Positions 1-6,282 of a DNA stretch of 6,316 nt are shown here, one piece after another; position 1 is the first letter of the stretch, and every line of letters begins with the position of its first letter. The translations under genes and the position numbers were made by a program. Source of the stretch: JBBITI01 sp037440885 (GTDB lineage: Bacteria; Chloroflexota; Dehalococcoidia; Dehalococcoidales; UBA2162); the NCBI GenBank assembly GCA_037440885.1, contig JBBITI010000100.1:1-6316 (forward strand), in the 5' to 3' direction. A model generated the notes under the pieces. That model was not told the DNA's origin, made no database searches, and saw only the letters and a list, made by a program, of their open reading frames with translations.

Positions 1-1165
1 CCACTGGTAGAGTAAAATAAAAATTGGTCCATGCCGGGGTGTTTAATATCCCGCTTCTACCGGAAAAAGGTGTCAGTATCGACTGTGCTTCAATCGTGGC
101 CCGCAAAGTCTCGCTGGGGGTGAAGATATTGAAGGCTGCCAGCATACTTTTTACCAGTGACGGATTGATCAGGTAAAATAGTCCCAACCCCGCCAGACCA
201 CCCACCACAATGCATAACGGATACAGGAAACGGTTCAGGCGGTATCTCTTTAAAATGCGCGACAATACCCAGAGAACCGCCGGTATCAATAATCCGATAA
301 CAAGCGACGGCGGCAGTAGCGGCTGGAGTTTTATTGGAATGAACACCAGGCTGATAAAACTCACCAGGAAAACAATTATTCCCAGGGCAAGCAGGTAATC
401 GGAATTTCGTTGCCTTATATGTTCGATAATAAATTGCACCACAAAGAAAAGGGCGACCGCGAAGACTACCAGTAATGCGCCCTGCCAGGAAAAAATATAT
501 AAACCCAGGAATAGCCCGCTTAAAATCGCATAAATTGAAGGCCTGAGAACCTTCTCCCATTTTCGGCTCTTGAAGTCAAGCAGTGTAATATCGCGTATCC
601 TTGCTGATTTCACCGCCATGATCAGAAACAGTATCGCTGTTGTACTGAGCAGTGTCTCCATCACATGCTGGTCGGTAAAACCGAGAATGGAACGACCAAG
701 GAATTCACCGGGTAACAGGGCTACCAGGGCGCCCGCAATAATCCCCGCCCACCGCCCGTGCTTCCCCCAGAGTTCTTTTCCGATGAAATAAGCCGGGATG
801 ACTGTCAGAGCCCCCAGTACCGCCGGGAAATACACTCCCAGCACATCAAGCAAATGTTGTGAGGGAGTGCCCAGACCTGCAATCCAGGCAATTACTCCTA
901 ACACCCATTGGAACAGAGAGGGTAATAGCTCGTACGGCATCCCGAATAATAGATAGGGGTCCACTGCCGGAAAATGCGGAAAGTTATTGACCAGCCCTTG
1001 GACCAGGCGCATGTGATAGTAAGCATCATTGCCGGTGAAAGCAATTCCGTTCGCCGTAAATACGTTGCTGTAAGGCAATAAAACACGAATCACAAATCCG
1101 ATGACGCAAAGCGTGAATAATTCTAGCCCCGGTATCAGTATCGGCAGTATTCTGGAAGCTCTCAC
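1..1165 (-). CDS. STT3/AglB/PglB-family oligosaccharyltransferase, N-terminal 388 residues (3' end outside window)
   Basis: This is the start of a multi-pass membrane enzyme that would transfer a lipid-linked oligosaccharide to asparagine of exported proteins. The frame is open from a GTG at 1165 to the window edge. An in-frame TGA lies ten codons upstream (1193-1195), and an AGGAGA lies 6 nt before the GTG, so the start is well fixed. Family marks seen: a first acidic motif TGNDAYYHMR (residues 44-53, D47), the following NFPHFPAVDPYL (61-72), and a second motif LGFTDQHVMET (161-171). The D-x-H form of that motif (D165, H167) resembles archaeal AglB more than a strict D-x-D. A TIEAQ stretch (357-361) could carry the conserved loop glutamate (E359). 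Hydrophobic segments follow throughout, e.g. about 14-30, 110-128, 138-152, 170-185, 210-246, 257-277 and 286-302. The C-terminal WWDYG-type acceptor site would lie beyond the window. Family assignment is confident; the glycan and protein targets are unknown. Confidence 0.88.
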   Translation of the reverse strand, partial: MRASRILPILIPGLELFTLCVIGFVIRVLLPYSNVFTANGIAFTGNDAYYHMRLVQGLVNNFPHFPAVDPYLLFGMPYELLPSLFQWVLGVIAWIAGLGTPSQHLLDVLGVYFPAVLGALTVIPAYFIGKELWGKHGRWAGIIAGALVALLPGEFLGRSILGFTDQHVMETLLSTTAILFLIMAVKSARIRDITLLDFKSRKWEKVLRPSIYAILSGLFLGLYIFSWQGALLVVFAVALFFVVQFIIEHIRQRNSDYLLALGIIVFLVSFISLVFIPIKLQPLLPPSLVIGLLIPAVLWVLSRILKRYRLNRFLYPLCIVVGGLAGLGLFYLINPSLVKSMLAAFNIFTPSETLRATIEAQSILTPFSGRSGILNTPAWTNFYFTLPV

Positions 1166-1171
1166 TATCGA

Positions 1172-1177
1172 TCTCCT
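1172..1177 (-). promoter_or_regulatory. Ribosome binding site for the STT3 gene
   Basis: AGGAGA on the minus strand lies 6 nt before the GTG at 1165. No other start codon lies between the in-frame stop at 1193-1195 and this GTG, so the site supports the non-ATG start. Confidence 0.75.
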
Positions 1178-1203
1178 GAAATCAAATATGAATCACCGGT
1201 CAT

Positions 1204-1215
1204 CCGTTTTAACGG
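1204..1215. promoter_or_regulatory. Inverted repeat at the predicted STT3 transcription start
   Basis: CCGTT-TT-AACGG is a perfect 5-bp inverted repeat with a 2-nt centre. It lies just downstream of the predicted STT3 -10 box (1218-1223) and spans the expected start point near 1211. The position suits a repressor site, but the short arms make chance a real possibility. Confidence 0.25.
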
Positions 1216-1217
1216 TT

Positions 1218-1246
1218 AGTATTGCATAATGCCCGGTTCCAATCAA
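1218..1246 (-). promoter_or_regulatory. Putative sigma70-type promoter for the STT3 gene
   Basis: On the minus strand, TTGATT (1246-1241) is separated by 17 nt from AATACT (1223-1218). A TG dinucleotide in the extended -10 position precedes AATACT. Each box matches its consensus at 4 of 6 bases. Transcription would start near 1211, giving a leader of about 45 nt that contains the ribosome binding site. Confidence 0.45.
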
Positions 1247-1300
1247 GATCTAATCTCATTCCATGCTCAATCTGTGAATCCGTCTCCACGAGATTCAGCC

Positions 1301-1329
1301 TTGACATGAATCAGCCGGGCAATTAAACT
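1301..1329 (+). promoter_or_regulatory. Putative sigma70-type promoter for the zinc-ribbon / lemA / htpX operon
   Basis: A perfect -35 box TTGACA (1301-1306) is followed after exactly 17 nt by TAAACT (1324-1329), which matches the -10 consensus at 4 of 6 bases. Transcription would start near 1336, leaving about 20 nt of leader with the AGGAG site inside it. Gaps of 36 and 8 nt between the three downstream genes make this their likely common promoter. Confidence 0.6.
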
Positions 1330-1344
1330 AATCAGTATCGAGAC

Positions 1345-1349
1345 AGGAG
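1345..1349 (+). promoter_or_regulatory. Ribosome binding site that fixes a TTG start
   Basis: AGGAG lies 6 nt before the TTG at 1356. The ATG at 1352 is only 2 nt from it, is in another frame, and stops after seven codons. A TGA in frame with the gene (1353-1355) directly precedes the TTG, so translation of the zinc-ribbon gene cannot start further upstream. Confidence 0.7.
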
Positions 1350-1355
1350 TAATGA

Positions 1356-1790
1356 TTGATTTGCCCGGCATGTAAAAACAGCATGATCGTTGTCGAGCGC
1401 GATGATATCGAACTCGATCATTGCACTAACTGTGGCGGTACATGGTTCGATTCCGGAGAAATTGAACTTTTGCTGGCGCGTTTGGGGAGTAAAGATACGG
1501 GGACGTTTTTAAACCGTATTCGGCTTCAACCGGCAGCAAAAACAAAAGAAAAACCGCGAAAATGCCCCTTCTGTCTTGAGAAAATGACCAAGACTTTGAT
1601 AATCGATCAACCGGAAATCCTTGTGGATGTCTGTAGTCGAGGTCAGGGTATCTGGTTCGATGGCGGAGAGCTTGAAGATCTGGTTTCCAATTTTCCCAGT
1701 GGAACGGTTTCCGGACTTGACACCAACAAGTTGGTTTCTGAATTTATCAGTGACGTCTTTCATACCTATCACGAAAATAAGCACGGTTAG
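1356..1790 (+). CDS. Double zinc-ribbon protein of the zf-TFIIB type
   Basis: This small soluble protein (144 residues) has two tandem zinc-ribbon units of the zf-TFIIB type. Unit 1 has C3-x2-C6 and C23-x2-C26, followed by the hallmark CGGTWFDSGEIE. Unit 2 has C70-x2-C73, then CSRGQGIWFDGGELE, where only C93 remains of the last pair: position 96 is Gly and 97 is Gln. Many relatives have a CPRGHG form here, whose His might act as fourth ligand; that His is also missing, so unit 2 may bind zinc weakly or not at all. No signal peptide or membrane segment is visible. The start is TTG; the next ATG is codon 10, which would lose C3 and C6. The gene leads a tight operon with lemA and htpX, so a role in envelope protein quality control is inferred. 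The biochemical function of the family is unknown. Confidence 0.85.
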   Translation: MICPACKNSMIVVERDDIELDHCTNCGGTWFDSGEIELLLARLGSKDTGTFLNRIRLQPAAKTKEKPRKCPFCLEKMTKTLIIDQPEILVDVCSRGQGIWFDGGELEDLVSNFPSGTVSGLDTNKLVSEFISDVFHTYHENKHG

Positions 1791-1812
1791 CCGCGACCTG
1801 AAGGCTCGTCGG

Positions 1813-1819
1813 AAGGAGG
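1813..1819 (+). promoter_or_regulatory. Strong ribosome binding site that fixes the lemA TTG start
   Basis: AAGGAGG is a near-perfect anti-16S match 7 nt before the TTG at 1827. The upstream in-frame stop is the stop codon of the preceding gene (1788-1790), and no ATG or GTG lies between in this frame. The first ATG inside the gene is codon 26, beyond the membrane segment. Confidence 0.8.
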
Positions 1820-1826
1820 AATATCC

Positions 1827-2414
1827 TTGGGTATCGGATTATTGATTGTCCTTGGATTGATCATTCTCGTTATCGTTATCTTCGGCGCCGTCATTGTTGG
1901 CATGTATAATACCCTGGTCAAGTTACGCAACCAGGTGAAAAATGCCTGGGCTCAGATCGACGTCCAGTTAAAACGGCGGTACGACCTTATCCCCAATCTG
2001 GTCGAAACAGTAAAAGGATATCGTAATTTTGAACGTGAGACCCTTGAGGCGGTGACTAAAGCACGTAACATCGCTCTCCAGGCATCATCTTCCGGATCCG
2101 GAGCCGCCGAGCGCGGAAAAGCCGAAGGCGAACTCAGCAGCGCTCTCGCCCGTCTCATGGTTGTGGTCGAGCGTTATCCTGATCTGAAAGCAAACCAGAA
2201 CTTCCTCGCCCTGCAGGAAGAATTGACATCAACCGAAAATAAGATCAGCTTCTCCCGGCAGTATTATAACGATTCGGTCCTCCGGTATAACAACCAGACC
2301 CAGGTTTTCCCGTCCAATATTATCTCCGGTATTTTCAACTTCAGGGCGGGAGAATTTTTTGAAGTCAACGTAGAAGCTGAGCGCCAGGCGCCTAAAGTAG
2401 ATTTTAAAGCTTAA
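1827..2414 (+). CDS. lemA: LemA family membrane-anchored protein
   Basis: LemA proteins have one N-terminal membrane helix and a long helical domain, and are often encoded next to HtpX; their molecular role is not settled. This protein has 195 residues, usual for the family. Residues 3-27 form a strongly hydrophobic helix. The family core follows: LVKLRNQVKNAWAQIDVQLK (30-49), then RRYDLIPNLVETVKGY (50-65), with the arginine-rich turn and LIPNLVETVK signature. The C-terminal half carries ERYPDLKANQNF (115-126), then SFSRQYYNDSVLRYN (141-155), and ends with a FFEV segment (177-180). A low-complexity Ser/Gly/Ala stretch (86-94) falls where the family often has a loop. The gene starts with TTG 36 nt after the zinc-ribbon gene and ends 8 nt before htpX, so the three are very likely co-transcribed. 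Family assignment is firm; function is inferred from the HtpX association. Confidence 0.93.
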   Translation: MGIGLLIVLGLIILVIVIFGAVIVGMYNTLVKLRNQVKNAWAQIDVQLKRRYDLIPNLVETVKGYRNFERETLEAVTKARNIALQASSSGSGAAERGKAEGELSSALARLMVVVERYPDLKANQNFLALQEELTSTENKISFSRQYYNDSVLRYNNQTQVFPSNIISGIFNFRAGEFFEVNVEAERQAPKVDFKA

Positions 2415-2422
2415 GAAATCTT

Positions 2423-3637
2423 ATGATTTGGGAGCAGATTCGCTCTAACCAGATACGCACCATAATACTGGTAGTATCGATGGGTGTATTACTACTCGCT
2501 ATCGGCTACTTTCTTGGTCTTCTTTTCTTTGCCAATGCCATCGCCGGGGTTATCATCGCAATCATCGTCTGGGCACTGATGAACCTTATTGCCCTAACTC
2601 AGGGCGATTCCATACTCCTTGCGGTCTCCGGAGCTCGCAAGATCAGCAAGGCTGACCACCCCAAACTTTACAACGTGGTCGAAGAAATGAAGATCGCATC
2701 CGGACTGGAAAAAATGCCCGACGTTTATATTATCGATGATCCTGCTCTCAATGCTTTTGCCACCGGTCGTAATCCCCAGCACGCTTCGGTCGCCATCACC
2801 TCCGGATTATTACATAAATTGAACCGCGATGAATTACAGGCCGTCATCGCCCACGAGATCGGCCATATTCGCAACCGCGACGTTCAGCTCATGGTCATGT
2901 TGAGTGTGTTACTGGGAAGTATTGTGATGATTTCCTGGTATGCCACGCGTTACATGTTTTTTGCCGGTGCCGGCGGTAGCCGGCAGCGCAGCTCTTCCGG
3001 TGGTGGCGGCGGACAAATTATTATCCTCGCCATCGGTATCATCCTGATGATTCTGGCACCGATTGCCGCCCAGTTTATCTACTTCGCCGTATCTCGTAAA
3101 CGGGAATATCTCGCCGATGCCTCTTCTGCCCTCTATACCCGTTATCCCGAAGGTCTTGCCTCGGCACTGGAAAAACTGGCTTCTTCCAACACTCGCGTTC
3201 AAAAAGCCAATAAAGCCACCGCCCCCATGTACATTATTAACCCGTTGCAAAAACGTTCTCTTTCTGCTGCATCCTTGACCAGCACCCATCCCCCCATCGC
3301 TGAACGAATTCGCATTTTACGGTCGATGGCTGGCTCTTCTTATGCTGATTATGATAAAGCTTACCGGTCTGCACATAGCGGAGCCGGTGTCATACCCGGT
3401 TCGGGCTTAACCTCTTCTTCGTTAGGAATCAGAGAGCCTTCTGCTGAAAATAATCCGGTCGAAGACCTTGCCGGTCGTATCGAACGCACTCGCGAAAACT
3501 CCAATGCTATGTGGCAATTGAATAATTATCGAACAACCGATTGTGACTGCGGCACTCGCCTCCGTGTCCCGCCTGATTATCGGTCATTGACTGTCAGATG
3601 CCCGCACTGCGGAAGGATATATCCCGTCCCACGCTAA
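2423..3637 (+). CDS. htpX: HtpX-like M48 membrane metalloprotease with C-terminal zinc-ribbon extension
   Basis: This is a zinc-dependent membrane endopeptidase of family M48B, which in other bacteria degrades misfolded or damaged membrane proteins. Two hydrophobic helices lie near the N terminus (about 12-31 and 35-57). The catalytic motif is HEIGH (H144, E145, H148), and the third zinc ligand is probably E228 in SRKREYLADA. Two further hydrophobic stretches (about 154-180 and 198-222) flank a Ser/Gly-rich loop (184-197). The STHPPIAERI motif (287-296) is typical of the family. HtpX is usually about 280-300 residues; this one has 404. The extra tail has a polar linker (about 303-370), then C374-x-C376 and C393-x2-C396 in a ribbon-like arrangement. 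No Shine-Dalgarno sequence precedes the ATG, and lemA stops only 8 nt upstream, so translation may be coupled. No frameshift or missing catalytic residue is seen. Confidence 0.93.
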   Translation: MIWEQIRSNQIRTIILVVSMGVLLLAIGYFLGLLFFANAIAGVIIAIIVWALMNLIALTQGDSILLAVSGARKISKADHPKLYNVVEEMKIASGLEKMPDVYIIDDPALNAFATGRNPQHASVAITSGLLHKLNRDELQAVIAHEIGHIRNRDVQLMVMLSVLLGSIVMISWYATRYMFFAGAGGSRQRSSSGGGGGQIIILAIGIILMILAPIAAQFIYFAVSRKREYLADASSALYTRYPEGLASALEKLASSNTRVQKANKATAPMYIINPLQKRSLSAASLTSTHPPIAERIRILRSMAGSSYADYDKAYRSAHSGAGVIPGSGLTSSSLGIREPSAENNPVEDLAGRIERTRENSNAMWQLNNYRTTDCDCGTRLRVPPDYRSLTVRCPHCGRIYPVPR

Positions 3638-3853
3638 CCATGTATGTGTTTTTTCCTATACCGAACCTCATCTCCGAAATCAGGAGAATCGCTCGGGATC
3701 CAATGATGTCTCATGACGGCACCTTCTCATGCCACTGTATCGAAAAGGTTCCGAATAATCGAAGCTGACTTGAATTAGATACAAATGCCCGTCTGATTGT
3801 CCAATCTCCGCCGAGGTCGAAGGATTGCATGGCTGAACCACCGGACTAAATTG
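3638..3853. other. Convergent spacer between htpX and mutS2, no gene recognised
   Basis: This 216-nt stretch separates the 3' ends of two converging genes. I see no RNA gene, no ORF with a ribosome binding site and no strong terminator on either strand. A T6 run (3649-3654) follows htpX without a hairpin before it. A 5-bp stem with 7-nt loop (3671-3687) has no T-tract. Termination may be Rho-dependent, or transcripts may overlap. Confidence 0.6.
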
Positions 3854-6220
3854 TCACAGCTTCACCACCGTCACCCCGTCGCCCCCTTCCCCTTTACCGC
3901 CGGGCTGAAAGGAACGCACCAGGGGGTGTTCTGCCAGGATTTCCCGCACGATTTTGCGTACCGTACCGGTCGCGAATCCGTGGATAACGCGGACTTCGAC
4001 GATCCCGGTAGCGGCCGCGTTGTTCAGGTAGCTGTCCAGTTCCGGTTCAATCTCTGCCGCCCGCTTGCCCCGCAGGTCGATTTGCAGCGATACCGGTTTG
4101 CTGACCTGCTTGGTCAACGGGATAAACTTCGTTTGTGCTGCACCGGGAATGGCGATGACTTTCTCCAGGCTGTGCAGGCGGATCGTTAATTTGGCTTTTC
4201 CAGCCTGGATCTCTGCCTGACCAGAATCCGGGTTTATAGAAATGACCGTGGCTTGCAGGTTGGCTTCTTTCAGCCGGACGGTGTCGCCGGGTTTCAGCGC
4301 ATTGTCTTCAGGTGGGGATGGCTCACTGCCGGAAGGTAAACGGATCTCCGGTTGTTTCCAGGTCTCGTTTTGCAAACGCTGCTGGACCGAGGCCAGCGTC
4401 GCTTTGGCTTGCGCCACGGTCTCCCGGGAACGGGCTTTCTGAAGCTCGGCTGAGGCAGTGCGGATCTCACGCTGTAATTCGGCTGCCTCCCGGACAACGA
4501 TATCGTGCGTGCTTTGTTTCAATTTACGCTCTTCTGCGACCACAGCATTCAACCTGGCTTCGATATCCGCCTGCTGGCGTTGCCTGTTTTGTTGCTCGAC
4601 TGCGATCTCGCGGCGTGCAGCCGAAAGCAAGTTTCTCTCCCGAACCAGGTCTGCGAGCAGGGCATCCAGGGCTTGTGTGCCTTCACCGATCATCTTGCGA
4701 GCATCGGCGATGATTTCTGCCGGCATGCCGAGGTGTTCGGCGACAGTCAGGGCGTTGCTGCCGCCGGGGACACCGACGGTAAGGTGATAGGTCGGTTGTC
4801 CGGTTATCGGATCAAGGTCCAGCGAGGCATTTTGCAGTCCACTGGTGGCATGGGCAAAAGCTTTCAGATCGTCGTAATGCGTCGTGGCGACTGCCAGCGT
4901 TCTCCGGGCAAGCAGGTGCATCAAAATAGCGCGGGCTAATGCCGAGCCTTCCGCCGGATCGGTACTGGCGCCCAGTTCGTCCAGGAGGACCAAGCTGCGG
5001 GTGCTGCTATTTTTGATAATTCTGACAATATTGCCGACGTGCCAGCTAAAGGTCGATACGGTCTGCTCGATACTCTGCTCATCACCGATATCGGCGAATA
5101 TACTGTCGAATAACGGCACCGTACTGTTGATATCTGCCGGGATAGGGATCCCCGACAGCGCCATCAGGCTTAATAATCCTACCGTCTTCAGGGCGACGGT
5201 TTTGCCACCCATATTCGGTCCGGTAATTACCAGGATGGAATAGTCGCTTCCCAGTTCGGCAGTCAGCGGAACGGCTTTTTCGCCGAGCAGCGGATGGCGG
5301 GCTGCGATCAGTTTCAGTACAGGCTGGCTTTCCGCAGGATCACTAATCACCGGCTCGACCGCTCCGGCGTAATAAGCATATTTGCCTTTCGCCATTAACA
5401 GGTCGAGTTGCGCGATGACCTGGATGTTCCGCAGAATTAACGACGATTTGCCGGCGATATCAAGACTGATTGCTCTCAGGAGGCGTTCAATCTCGTTTTT
5501 TTCTTCACTGATCAACTGGCGTACTTCATTGCCCAGTTCAAGAGTGGTCCAGGGTTCGATGAAGATGGTAGCACCGGTGTTCGACATATCATGCACAATG
5601 CCGCGAATATCTTTCCGGTGTTCTACCTTGATCGGAATGACGTAGCGGCCTTCCCGCTCGGTAATAATCGGTTCCTGGACTATTTTCCGTCCTTTGGCTG
5701 AATTCAGGGTGGCTTCAAGCCGGCTTACCAGTTGTTCCCGAGTTTTACGTAACTTACGCCGGATATCGCCGAGCCGGGATGATGCGCTGTCGGTTACTTC
5801 TCCGGAGGGACTGATACAGCGGGCGATTTCCTTTTCGATTTCCGGTGTTTCGGTGATGCCGCCGACGATAGCCCACAATCGCGGGTAGCCAGCAGCCCGG
5901 CGGCCCAGGTTGCGCCGTACCTGGTGGACCGCCGCCAGTGTTTGTTGCAGATCGAGCAACACCGGCGGGTCCAGGATTTTCCCGAGGGCGGCAGCTTTAA
6001 CCGCTTCACGGATATCCATGACCGGTCCGATGCTGAAGTGCTCTTCCCCTACCAGCTTCCGGGCTTCGGCTGACTGGGCGAGCAATGATACCAGAGTTTC
6101 TTTGTCCCGCAACGGGGCAATATCCGCAACCATTTCCCGGCTTACGTCAAAAGAAGTATATCCGGCGATTAGTTCTTTTACCTTGGGGAACTCCAATAAT
6201 TCCAGGCTCTTGTTATCCAT
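3854..6220 (-). CDS. mutS2: MutS2: MutS-family ATPase with C-terminal Smr domain
   Basis: MutS2 is a cytoplasmic dimeric ATPase. In different bacteria it suppresses homologous recombination or splits collided ribosomes. It is not the mismatch-repair MutS: the N-terminal mismatch-recognition domain is absent. The protein has 788 residues, normal for the family. Residues 1-310 are the core/clamp part, with TEREGRYVIPIKVEHR at 187-202. The ATPase follows: Walker A GPNMGGKT (334-341), signature DEQSIEQTVSTFSWH (380-394), Walker B LVLLDELGAST (410-420) and TTH (446-448). A charged coiled coil spans about 505-620, a KOW-like domain about 642-690, and the Smr domain about 709-788. The Smr IDLRG motif (714-718) keeps D and R, but the usual HGxGxG loop reads HGFATG (747-752), with Ala replacing the middle Gly. 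The ATG at 6220 is chosen because AGGA lies 5 nt upstream and the protein then begins like other MutS2 proteins. A longer frame from 6292 would start inside the promoter. Confidence 0.95.
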   Translation of the reverse strand: MDNKSLELLEFPKVKELIAGYTSFDVSREMVADIAPLRDKETLVSLLAQSAEARKLVGEEHFSIGPVMDIREAVKAAALGKILDPPVLLDLQQTLAAVHQVRRNLGRRAAGYPRLWAIVGGITETPEIEKEIARCISPSGEVTDSASSRLGDIRRKLRKTREQLVSRLEATLNSAKGRKIVQEPIITEREGRYVIPIKVEHRKDIRGIVHDMSNTGATIFIEPWTTLELGNEVRQLISEEKNEIERLLRAISLDIAGKSSLILRNIQVIAQLDLLMAKGKYAYYAGAVEPVISDPAESQPVLKLIAARHPLLGEKAVPLTAELGSDYSILVITGPNMGGKTVALKTVGLLSLMALSGIPIPADINSTVPLFDSIFADIGDEQSIEQTVSTFSWHVGNIVRIIKNSSTRSLVLLDELGASTDPAEGSALARAILMHLLARRTLAVATTHYDDLKAFAHATSGLQNASLDLDPITGQPTYHLTVGVPGGSNALTVAEHLGMPAEIIADARKMIGEGTQALDALLADLVRERNLLSAARREIAVEQQNRQRQQADIEARLNAVVAEERKLKQSTHDIVVREAAELQREIRTASAELQKARSRETVAQAKATLASVQQRLQNETWKQPEIRLPSGSEPSPPEDNALKPGDTVRLKEANLQATVISINPDSGQAEIQAGKAKLTIRLHSLEKVIAIPGAAQTKFIPLTKQVSKPVSLQIDLRGKRAAEIEPELDSYLNNAAATGIVEVRVIHGFATGTVRKIVREILAEHPLVRSFQPGGKGEGGDGVTVVKL

Positions 6221-6225
6221 TCCTA

Positions 6226-6229
6226 TCCT
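6226..6229 (-). promoter_or_regulatory. Ribosome binding site for mutS2
   Basis: AGGA on the minus strand lies 5 nt before the ATG at 6220. It supports this start over the in-frame ATG at 6292, which would add 24 residues of non-family sequence. Confidence 0.65.
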
Positions 6230-6237
6230 GCTTGTAT

Positions 6238-6279
6238 AAAATAAAAAGAGGCTTCGGGTATGCTTCACCCGTGAGCCTC
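6238..6279 (-). terminator. Intrinsic terminator-like hairpin in the mutS2 leader
   Basis: Read on the minus strand, GAGGCT (6279-6274 side of the outer stem) pairs with AGCCTC. An inner CGGGT/ACCCG stem closes a 7-nt loop, with a small internal mismatch (one base against two) between the stems. The hairpin is followed at once by TTTTTATTTT (6247-6238). The T-tract is on this side only, so the terminator acts on minus-strand transcription. It ends only 17 nt before the mutS2 ATG. It could end transcripts of a gene beyond the window, or act as an attenuator or 5' stabilising hairpin of mutS2. Confidence 0.7.
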
Positions 6280-6282
6280 CGT

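Larger units (their letters stand above)
1189..1312. repeat. Four copies of hexamer TGAATC in the divergent control region
   Basis: TGAATC occurs at 1189-1194, 1275-1280 and 1307-1312 on the plus strand and, inverted as GATTCA, at 1292-1297. The last three start 15 to 17 nt apart. The last copy directly follows the -35 box of the plus-strand promoter; the first lies in the STT3 leader. A given hexamer is expected about 0.1 times on both strands of a 190-nt stretch. The copies may be half-sites for a regulator, but none is named and no longer consensus is clear. Confidence 0.35.

Noticed and set aside
90..560. 156-codon minus-strand ORF
   Set aside because: It lies out of frame within the STT3 gene, has no ribosome binding site and has no recognisable domain; the STT3 frame is open throughout and carries family motifs.
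1352..1354. ATG as start of a gene near the operon promoter
   Set aside because: It is 2 nt from the AGGAG and its frame ends after seven codons (MIDLPGM); the TTG at 1356 opens the zinc-ribbon frame.
3615..3624. GGATATATCC palindrome near the htpX end
   Set aside because: It has no loop, lies in the conserved-looking ribbon coding sequence, and no T-tract follows.
3649..3654. T6 run after htpX as an intrinsic terminator
   Set aside because: No stable hairpin directly precedes it.
3671..3687. TCTCC-N7-GGAGA stem-loop in the convergent spacer
   Set aside because: The stem has only 5 bp and no T-tract follows on either strand; likely chance.
3797..4189. 130-codon plus-strand ORF, and several others opposite mutS2
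   Set aside because: They are antisense shadows of mutS2, rich in Arg/Pro/Ser with no motifs; the opposite frame is a full-length conserved protein.
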